From Sipunculus nudus (lineage: Eukaryota > Annelida > Sipuncula > Golfingiida > Sipunculidae), in NCBI GenBank assembly GCA_026874595.1, contig CM049310.1:88729556-88793555 (forward strand): 64,000 nt of DNA, in the 5' to 3' direction. Position numbers and translations under genes: made by a program. The stretch's first letter is position 1. Each line of letters begins with the position of its first letter. Below the pieces are notes generated by a model. It was not told where the DNA came from. It saw only the letters and a list, made by a program, of their open reading frames with translations, and did not search any database. This document shows positions 33,201 through 44,511 of the stretch, piece by piece.

Positions 33201-36200
33201 ACATAAAGCAAGAAGTCGTCACAGGATCGGGAAGAGCGGGTGCCATTTGCAGTGACGTCTGAATGTGACACGACACTCCAGTGTCCGCAGAATGTGTCTT
33301 TAGAGATCGACTGTAATTTTGTTGTGGGTCCAGATGTATTCGTTAACGTGAGACGAACGAGCTGAACTGTAACAGTGATTGTGAGTAGCATAAGCTTATC
33401 TGTGTACATCGAGTGAGACCCTCAAAGATGGAGGTTTACGAGCTGACGCGTTGTATGTCATTAGACCCACCTACCACTCCTTGTATCTATATTTTGTCTG
33501 GCCCATTGATAAGCCACACTTTTGGTAAAGTAGGATGTCCGGGGGGGGGGGGGGGGGGGGAGGGGGAGGGGCAGGGCCCTTCACTTGTTCTATATAGCAT
33601 GAATGACCCAGAAGTGGAAACAGCAGTCCACGTCTGTGGCGGCACTTGGTCAAGTCACTTTGACGTGCTTAGAGGCTAAACATTAATCGACATAAGGGGA
33701 AATCTTTTACTTATACCCGCCGCGGTTGTTATAGCTCTCTGACCAACACATTTAATTAATAGACTTGCAGTTTATGTTTTGGCTTAGTAATAACATTAAT
33801 TATTTTAAATTCAGACAGAACTTTCGGCCATTTGGTGATTTAAAACTTAAATTGCTATGTAGTTCTATTTTATATTATCTGTTGTCAAAAGTCGTACAGC
33901 GTTTCGCTGACAGCTAATGTGCGTATTATACTATTTGTGTCCTCGATAGAACAGGCCGTATATGTTTCGAGACATTTTTCGTTGTTTTTATCATTTAAGA
34001 GGGAGCCTTATAAATGGCGTGTTAACGATCGCTGGCTGAATGGCTTGTCAAAGTATGTGTCCCAGAATTAATTTATTGCTAAGGTTGCGTTAAGCGGCAG
34101 GTACTCAACATTTCGATTTGAATTATCATAATTATTATTTTATATAATTATCACAATTATTATAACACAAGGAGGATATGTTATGATTTGATCGACGTCG
34201 TATGGTCGACCTACATGTTGTAGACAGAACTAAAAACTGGGGTCCCGATGCAGAGGAAGAGTATATTGCCGCGTAGTGTGTCCCCATCCCGTAAGGTAGC
34301 GAACTCCCAGGACCCGTAAGTTAGCGCCGTCCGGTGCTCGAAACGGAATCAATTATTTCTATCTTTTTGGTAATGGGCCTTGTGAAGGTCAGCAATTGCG
34401 AAGTGGAGAGCGATGTGATGTCGTGCGACAATCCTGCGATGCGGTTCTGCCGGGAATTCAATTGTGTGCAAGTGGTAGGGTCAAATTGGGGTGTATTATG
34501 TAAGTTACGGCATCTGACTGACCCTGATAGCAAAACTTGCCCATTGTCATGGCCATGCGGGTTTTCTGGGACAAACAAACAGACAAAACAATTTAAGTAG
34601 CATATAGAAGATATCGTTACCACAGATGCACCTTCCGCTAGAGGTCGTTTCTATTCTAAACTAACCTCTTCTGTTTGGGCACTGTGGGACGGCCGGGACT
34701 ACTTGTCTTAAATGTCAAACTTCAAAATCAAAATTTGTAACATCTCAAGGAAACACCTTGCGCATGCTTATACAGAATATTACTTATTCCTTAAAGTCCT
34801 TACACAAAAATACCTATGTTTAAGCAATGTGCCGTGAAACTTTTCTTATCCAACACACTTGAAGGGACAGTATTGTCCTCTTCACTACATTTATACTTAC
34901 GCAGCTGGTCTATATTTAGAAGCCCTGGTGTATTGTGTGGTCAGAAATTGACTCTAACAACCTCTAAATAGCATAGTCGCACTGTTGTGAGTCAGAGTCT
35001 GTGCAGTTTGCAGCAGATATGAGCAAGAGTCCAGTATGGCATTTAAATCCACGCTTAAACCAAAGGCCGAGTGACCGGTTCGGGTGGCCAAGGGGGAGAG
35101 CACAGGGAAGCGGGAGATCGTGAGTTTTTATCGTGGGATTTTTAAATGTGCTTATTGTTTGACCAATGAATTTATTGCTTGCCGGAATCAAAGATTTCGG
35201 CAAGCATATTGCTCAGTTGCGTATGTCTGTTTGTCTGTTTGTCTGTTTATTTGTCTGCACTCTCCTGGCCACAATTTTGCCACAATCACCTTGAAACTTA
35301 CAGCGATGATGAAAAACATAATTTCTAGGTGCCCTATTGTTTTTGGTTAAAATAGGTCAAAGGTCAAGGTCAAGGTCACGACAGGTATGGTTAACGGTTT
35401 TTGCACTATAACTTCGCCATAAATAGTTTTATCCACTTCTGCAATAGCTCATTTTTTTCGTCATCACCTGGCCTTTCTTTTGACATGTAGCTTACTTAAA
35501 TTTGCTGTTACCATGGTTACGCAATTTTGGGGAGAAATCATGGAATTTCCTGATATTTTTCAAATTTGCAGCAATCGTACTGATTCTGAGATATTTTATG
35601 TAACACAAGAATATCTCGAAATTGTTTTTTCAGATTTTGGAAATGGCCGCCAGGGGGCGTTGCAGATGAAAAAACATGAAAATTTGTTTTGGTGCTATAC
35701 CTCCAGAACTATTAAACATTGGGCCATTTCCATCACAGCACCTTCAACTGGGGTCCATGGGCTTATTTTTGCGCATAGGTGCCAAAGTGCGCTATTGCCA
35801 GATTTCTCTATTTTTGGGGTAAAACTTTTGAATTTTGAAAATATGCAGTTTTCAGCTTCTAACTCTGTCAGTTTTTATGCTGGAGAGTTCAATTTTTTTG
35901 CATCTTGTAGCCCTTGGTGAGCTCTCGGTGATCCAATCAAAAATCTTGCAAAATCTCGCACCGTTTCTCGTCAAACGAGAGTCTTCGAGATTTCATTAAA
36001 TATGACCTACAGGTTGCATTTTTTTAACAATGGCTTTGAAATTGATATATTTTGTGTTATTTATAAATATCTCGAAATCAGATTTTCAATTTTTGGAAAT
36101 AGCCACCAGGGGGCGTGGTACCTGAAACACTGTAACATATCATTTTTCTGCAATATCTAAAATAATTTTAAACATGGCACAATTTTTATCGTTGTATCTT

Positions 36201-37281
36201 AAACTAGGAACATTGGCTTATTCCTCCGCACATGTAGCTTTGTGCTGCCGTTACCATGGTTACCAAATTTGTGGGTTAAACTTGGCGATCTGAAAATATG
36301 CAGTTTTTGGCTTCTATCTCGGTTAATATTTATGTTTCCAGGGTCTAGTTTTTTGCATAAGGCTGCTTCCCCTTGGTTCTAAGTCATTCAATTGCAAGTC
36401 TCGTCAAATTTCGCTCGGTTTATCGTCAAACGAGAAAAAACGAGATTTCACGGAAATGCTTATAACTCGGCGACTTTTACAGCTACACAGGTCTAGTTTT
36501 CGGCATTTCATAACATATGACCAGCTTGACACGCCAGTAAAGAAATCAGGCCAAACCTCGCACCATATCTCGTCAAGCGAGAAAAAAACGAGATATCATG
36601 GAAATGTTTATAACTAGGCGACTTTTACAGCTACTCAGGTCTAGTTTTTGGCATTTGGTAACATTTGGCCAACTTGACATAGTAAAACTGCGATACTTGG
36701 CGAAATCTCGCACTACATCTGGTCAAATGTGGAAAAACGAGATTTCACAGAAATGCATATAAGTCGGCGACTTTCACGGCTAGACAGGTCTAGTTTTTGG
36801 CATTCATTAACATTTGGACGGCTTGACATGACAAACCTGCAAGACTGGCCAAATCTCGCACCATATCTCGTCAAACGATAAAAAAGGAGATTTCACAGAA
36901 ATGCTAATAACTCGGCAACTTTTACAGCTAGACAAATGTAGTTTTCGCCATTTCATAACATTTAGAGAGTTTGATATGAAAAATCTACAAGACTGGCCAA
37001 ATCCTGCACCATATCTCGTCAAACGAGAAAACACGAGAGTACACGGAAATGCTTATAACTCGGCGACTTTTACAGCTAGACGGATCTAGTTTTCGCCATT
37101 TCGTAACGTTTGGCCGTCTTGACATAATAAAACTGCTCGTCTTGCCAAATCTCGTACTATATCTCGTCAAGCGAGAAAAAAACATGATTTCACGTAAATG
37201 CTGATAACACGGCGACTTTTGCAGCTAGTTTGTTGCTTGCCGAATTCAAAGATTTCGGCAAGCATGTTGGTCAGTTGCGTA

Positions 37282-37320
<39 letters not shown>

Positions 37321-40300
37321 TGGTTTGTTTGTCTGCACTGTCCTGGCCACAATTTTGCCACAATCACCTTGAAACTTTCAGAGATGATGGAGAATTTCTA
37401 GGTGCCCTATTGTTTTTGGTTAAAATAGGTTAAAGGTCAAGGTCAAGGCCATCGAAAATCCTCGAAACCTTATTTTCCTCATAACTTGGTCAAAAATTGT
37501 CGTATCAACCTTATTCTTACCCCATTTTGTTTGTCTTTCCATTGCCCATATCCTGGTATGATCAACCTTTGTTGGCCTTGTGTCACCTTGTCAGTATGTC
37601 TGTCTGTTTCAGGGTTGTTGTCAATTTTGTCAACGGCCTTGTTGTTCTTTCTGACATTTAGCACTCTCCTGCCCACAATTTAGCCACAATCACCTTGAAA
37701 CTTTCAGATATGATGGGCAACCAAAATTCTAGGTGCCCTATTGTTTTTGGCCCAAATAGGTCAAAGGTCAAGGTCGAGGTCATCAAAAGTATACAAAACA
37801 GGTTTTTCTTCATATCTTTGTAACTGTTAGTCGTATCTACTTGAACTATAGCTCATTTTAATCGTCATCCAATGGCCTTTCTTCTGGTGGGTACTTGACT
37901 CAAATTTGCCATTTCCATGGTAACACATTTTCGGGGGAAAATTATCATATTTGAAAATCAATGGACTAATTTGTCAGTTTTAATGCTAGAGAGGTCTAGT
38001 TTTTTCCATTAGGTTGCATTCGTTTAATACTACATGATTTTATTAAAAGTCTGGCAATATCTCGTAAGATAGCTCATCAAACGAGATATTTCGAGATTTC
38101 ATTAATCTTGCCCTGGAGGCCACAGTTTTGCAGGAATTTTTTTAAAACTGATATATTTCAAGTCTTACCCTCGTATTTCAAATTTGTTTTTTTCATTTTT
38201 TTGGATAGGGCCGCTAGGGGGCGCTGGATGCGAACCTCCCCAACATCATTTATTTTGGCCATATCTCCAAAATTATAAGCCTCAATTACATAAACTATAG
38301 CTTATTTTCTTCCTCTGAGTCTTCTCCATAACCTGGTGTAGTCATCTGGTCACAATTTTTTGTCACTTTGTCAGTGTGTCTGTCTGTTTGATCGTTGTCC
38401 TCAAATTCGCCTGCTTGCTCTTGCGTCTCACATATAGCATTCTACAGCCCACAGTTTTGAAAGAATCCTTTTGAAACTATTACATCTTAAGTCTTACACT
38501 AATATCTCGAAACCAATTTTTCATTTTCTGGATATGGCCGCTAGGGGGCGCTGAACTCGAACCTCTCCCAACATATCATGCTTTGGCAATATCTCCAAAA
38601 CTATAAACCTCAGTTATATAAACTGTAGCTTTTTTCTTCCTTTGAGTCTTCTGCATACCTTGGAGTAGCCATCTGGACTCAATCTCGAGTCACTTTGTCA
38701 GTGTGTCTGTCTGTTTGTCAGTTGTTCTCAAATTCGCCTGCTTGCTGGTTCTTGCGTCTCACATATAGCATTCTATAGGCCACAGTTTTGATGGAATCCT
38801 TTTGAAACTATTACACCTTATGTCTTACACTAATATCTCGAAATAAATTTTTCATTTTCCGGATATGGCCACTAGTGGGCGCTGCACACAACCCTCACAC
38901 ACATACCATTGTATTGGCCATATCTCTACACCCAAAGCCTCAGTTACATAAACTATAGCTTATTTTCTTCCTTTGAGTCTTCTCCATAACCTGATTAAGG
39001 CATGTGGTTTCAATCTTCTGTCACTTTCTCAGTGTGTCCATCTGTTTGTCCGTTATCCTCAAAGTCGCCTGCTTGCTGGTTCTTACGCCTTACATATAGC
39101 ATTCTACAGGCCACAGCTTTGACGGAATCCTTTTGAAACTGGGACATCTCATGTCATACTCTAATAATACGAAACGCGTTTGTCGTTTTTGGAATATGTC
39201 CGCTAGAGGGCGCTACAGTCGAACCTCCCAAGTATATCATTTATTCGCCATACCTCCAAAACTATTAATCTAAATTACATAAATTATAACTCATTTTCTT
39301 CCTTTGAATCTTCTCCATAACTAGGTTAAGTCATCTGGTGTCAATCTTGTCTCACAAAGTCAGTATGTCTGTCTGTTCGTCTTTTGTTGTCGGCTTTGTC
39401 TGCTTGCCTGTTCTTTTGTCTCATATGTCATTCTACTGGCCACATATTCTCAGCAATGGCCCTGAGAGTCATTCCATTGATAGAAAACCGACAAAATGTT
39501 CTGTCTGTCCGTCTGTGTTTCACTTCCGATTTCCGGCAAGCGTTCGACCTATGGTCGTCTAGTTTGGTGTTTGTTTGAACTGACCTGTATGTACCATTGG
39601 GGAACGCTGTTATGTCGGCCGGTACATTGTAGCCTCCGTCGGTGCCGTACATGGCCTGGTACACGCCGTCTATCGGCTCGAACCAGTAAAACGCTTCCGG
39701 GTAAGAGTTGAAGGTCCGCCCAAGCACTGACGACCCGCTTCGCTGATACGCCACAATGATGACGTAACGTGTGTCGTTGTCAGAGTGCAAGGGTTTGATG
39801 AAGGTCTAAATAAGCAAACAGACGTGTAACGTTAAACATTTAAAAAAACTCAGTAGATACTGAATTTACATTATTTTGGTCACAGTGCATGGTCAATATT
39901 TAACACAGACTTAATAAGCCGCAATACGTAATAATATAGATTGGTGATTGATCCATTGATTAATTACACCTGAAACTAACATATATGCTGGGGGGGGGGG
40001 GGAGAGATCGTAAATGTTCAGAAAAAAAACTGCTCTTCATTAACCTAACTATAGAAATACTGTGTATGAAAAATTGTTTAATTTTAATACCCTCCAAAGC
40101 GTAAAAGAATCATTAAGTTAAAGCTACATCATATGAAAATGTAATTTTTATCCTCGATATATATATATATATAGTGAAACCTCGTTGTGTCGAACTCGGT
40201 TAATGCCCCGCTTATGTCGAAGTTACAGACTCGATATTCTGGAAAACTAGTTTATTATTACCAAATAAAACCCGCTTGTGTCGAAGTTTTCTGAGGGTCC

Positions 40301-40325
40301 CTTCGACTTCGACACAACAAGTTTC

Positions 40326-40408
<83 letters not shown>

Positions 40409-40827
40409 CATGTATCATATAATAGCATGAAAAAAATTGTGTAAACATTTCAGAATATTCTGTATACAATTTATGCAAAAAAACTGCCACAATACAACCG
40501 AACAATCACTGAAAACTCCACTTGTATACGTAGAAGGAACACATGTCCTCTTGGCGATAATTGCCTTGCCAGGGATATGATTTATAAAACAAAATTTATC
40601 ACGGATCGCCAAACATTGGCTGCGTTTGGTATCGGAGTTGCTAACAGAAATGCTAAAGCCAGGTATAAATGTCACAATATATACATTATTCGGCAGTGGT
40701 CGATAAGAGGAAGAACCGAGCATCAACCATTTGGTTACCTGGGTAATAAGCAAGCGCTCAAATGCAACGAAGCGTGTCTCAAGAAATGTATTCCCTGCAC
40801 AATTAAACGACGATAAATACCAAATGT

Positions 40828-40885
<58 letters not shown>

Positions 40886-43543
40886 CCTAAACCATTCATT
40901 ACATGTAATGCCTTTGACCACCAGACATTACGCAAAATTACCAAAATCTTCAATTATATAATGAAATGACTGAAATTTATGTCCAGTCATTACACGTGAT
41001 TTAAAAAAAAGGAAAACAACATAACTTGATACAATGGTTTCTTTCTGAACCAAGGTTCACCAGACAGTTTAAGTTTATGCAAATGCTCAGTGATTCTCCA
41101 TTTATTTTGCTCTTCACTGCGTTTCCCTAGAATTTTACATCTGATGGCATATAGTACTTTTTCTTTTTTCAAAAATCATACATATTGACTTAATGTGGTG
41201 CTGTCCCTGCCTATTTTGCTTTAAAAAAACACTGATATGTCCGTAATATCGTGTTTTGCAGGCGTTCGCTTTAAGTCCTATGTGTGTTCCTACGTGGCTA
41301 TTGTCTTGTCTGGTGACTGTGGTTTGGTAAAATACGCTATGTGTTAAAAATCTTTCCTTGCTTGTCTGGCAATGTCATCTGTTTCATGCTTGACATGCAG
41401 CTGACTTCACGGCGTTTCGATTCAGGATCTGATGCAGTTTGTGGTCTTTTTGAAAACACTTATCCAGGAGTTGCAGGAACTTTTTATCCGATATTTGTTT
41501 TCACGTATACTCTATATGGTAGGTTGAACTATGGATCTCGCTCTTTATCTTCTTGCTGCTTTTCCGTAATGTAGCTTGGTATGGTGGTGCATCTCTGTCA
41601 AACATGTCTGCGCTGGATGAAATGGTGGACAGTCGTTTGTTTATACTTGCATTTGTATATACTTTATTATGGATAAAGGGGGGGGGGGGGAGTTACTGTG
41701 TTTATGGATATTAGTTACGAAATTGTTCGGTTTCATGTATAGCTTGTATTCTCCTTTACTAGGGTCCCATTTTATGTCCAAGAAGTCTACTGTTTTTTTT
41801 TATTGGCTTCGCTTGTGATTTTCAGTCCAAATTGGCTACATATCTTGCATATTTTCTTTTTCCCCTGTTCAGCGTCTTTGGTTTCAAGTTGCATGCTGCT
41901 AGGTTGTCGTCTCTGTATAATCCTACATCGATATTTTGCAGTTCTGACAGCAAATTAATATAGTCCAACCAGGTAACAAGTCTATTCCCCGTCGTAGCTT
42001 CTCAGTGTCACGTCTAACAGCCCTTTGTTGTTTCTTTTGTTCCACGTGTTGTTGTTGAGTAACAGCAGGGGTTTCTTCGCTTGCATTGTTATTTATTCTG
42101 TCTCTTCTGGTTTGTCTTCAAAATGGATAGCCTTTTTGAGCAGCCGTTGAGTGATTGAAGAATAGAATTCACATACGCCGACTCCTATAAATGTTGTGTT
42201 GCCTTTGTCATAAATTCATTTGAACCATTCTATTACATCTTGTTGGGTTTTCCAAAGTCCGTCAAAAACAACGACTGAATTGTAGAAAAACTCACAGGAT
42301 GTAATAGAATGGTTTAAAAGAAATTTATTATATTAATAATAATAATACTTGTCATTACTATTATTATTATTACTATTATTATTATTATTACTATTATTAA
42401 AATGTGTAGATCGTCAAATGCATTAAAAAAAAAAGCTCTTCGGTTTTTTACATTAAACTGAGAATAAATGAAGCACATCAATCAACAAGGTATTACAATA
42501 AACCCTTTCAGATTAACGATAACTGTCTTTTGAAAACTGGTATAGACATATTGCAGTAAAGAAACCCAATAAAAATTCTAAAATAAAAATACTAAAATAA
42601 GAAAATAACAGGATATAAGAGTAAAGGTCGGTAACCTCACAATCCCAAGAGTATTTAATCTGAATAAATATATCATCAGTTTAGATTTAAAAATTGGCAC
42701 ATTTTGGCTAGATGTGATGTCCAGAGAAGAGCGTTCTATGATGAAGTTCCAACCACCGCAATGGTCTCTCATCACATGAGGAGGCCATGTCCGTCCATGA
42801 CCACACTAACATGTAGCTATCACGTGACCGTAAGGTTATTGTAGGTCTATATGGATGCACCCGTTCTTTAAGGGGCTTATTATGATATCTCACCACTATT
42901 AAATACAGATGATAGATCAGCCCAAAAGCGCTGATACCACGCACATAGGCCTTTCGTTTTGTATATACCCACGTATTAATAACAATTCAAGCAAGGGCCT
43001 GCCAAAATGGCCGCCGGTCGCAACCCAAAAGAGATCAACAAGGAGATATAGCGGAAAATCAGACGAGCCAGTGTTTTGTAAATGACAAAATATGTCGTTG
43101 CTTCATATGTTCTCACGAAAAGCAACTCCTGACCTTTCAACTTAATGTTTCTCGACATGGGCACATAAAGCATGTTTACCAACAGCTTGTAGGTACAAAA
43201 GCTCATACTTCTGCCACAGGGACAAAGTAAGGGACTTTCTTAGCAGGAAGTACCTGCTTTATTATAAGTATGTACGCAGAGAAAGCCATAAATCACATAA
43301 AAGCTACAGATAAGTCAGGTGAACAACTGACTGTAGGATAGATGGGCGCTACACTCTAAGAAAACGGGTTTAAATGTAGTACCCTTAAGGGTTTCTCAGA
43401 GGGGAGCCAGTGGGGAACCCTAAGAGGTATCGGGTAGAACCCTCTACTCAGGGTTCTTCATGGAACCCTTATAATGGGTGCTTCTGTGAACCCTACAGAA
43501 CGGTTCTTCCGTAAACCATTTGTCTATGTAAGTTTCTAGAGGG

Positions 43544-43617
<74 letters not shown>

Positions 43618-44416
43618 ACGAAACCTCATATAAACAGATCACGTATGCGTGATGAACACAAATTTTGTAATGAAGATACTGATTCTGTAACACTAGGCAG
43701 CGTGGAATTTCTAGGGGAATGAATAAAGAAGTCAGTGGTTTATATAACCATAATTTATTCTTAAAACAATCCTAACATTACAGTACACTAAATCAATACA
43801 ATTACACAGTAAAATAAATAATAACAGTATAACATCAAATCAATATAATCACACAGCCTAATAAACAAAGTGCACAGTACCTGGATACCATCATCGCCAC
43901 AGCGACAAGTTTTTTAAATGTATGCTCTCGGAGAATAACAGTCCAATGTAAAGCTCTTGTAACAATCCAGAAGGTAAACTTGAGGCAGGCAGCATTAAAT
44001 TGTATAGAGTTAGTAATAGTAGAATCCCTGAAATTACTGGATAATCGGACAGGTCCCACAAACTGACATAAACACGTCTGTGTCCGCTGGAATCTTCACC
44101 CTCCTCTCTCGGCTCTAAAACATAGCCTCCTATTTATAACTTCTTGCCCAAAGCCGAGAATTTTCTCCTTCTCGAACAGTCTAAGGATCTAACATAATAC
44201 ACAGTAAACACGCGTTACAGAAATCATCTAGAAGAACATCCCTGTGTCTCCACATACCAGGGTCCACACGTGACCTCGGCCAGGCGAGAAAGCCCCAAGC
44301 TAGCATAACAACAAGAGTTCAACCAGTACGGATTAAACACAGAGTGCAACAAGCGGCCCGGCGAGGGCGCCACAACACGAGCTACGCCCGTGTCACACAA
44401 TAAAAAGAACACCTGT

Positions 44417-44511
<95 letters not shown>

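Larger units (their letters stand above)
35401..36389 (+). repeat. Mosaic repeat M, body
   Basis: Contains two CTCF-like words (35644-35662, 36101-36118), CTCGTCAAACGAG (about 35967-35979) and text related to the tandem unit that follows. The 146-codon ORF here has no recognisable domain. Confidence 0.7.
38160..39480 (+). repeat. 330-bp tandem array, each unit with a CTCF-like word
   Basis: Units are phased by CCGCTAGGGGGCGCT or variants at 38211, 38538, 38869 and 39200 (periods 327, 331, 331). Between them the text ATCTCCAAAA..TATAAACC, TTTTCTTCC(T/C)(T/C)TGAGTCTTCTCC, GTCA(C)TTTGTCAGTGTGTC and CACATATAGCATTCTA recurs. It ends about 100 bp from the exon 3 donor. Confidence 0.9.

Noticed and set aside
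35480-35920. 146-codon ORF on the + strand
   Set aside because: Lies fully inside the mosaic repeat, overlaps a CTCF-like word, and has no known domain.
40415-40921. 168-codon ORF on the - strand
   Set aside because: Much of its start is a (IY)n tract from the (TA)n microsatellite; the rest is unrecognisable.
42708-43206. Two neighbouring - strand ORFs as upstream sulfotransferase exons
   Set aside because: Phase and sequence of exons 1 and 2 at 46.1-46.7 kb fit the gene better.
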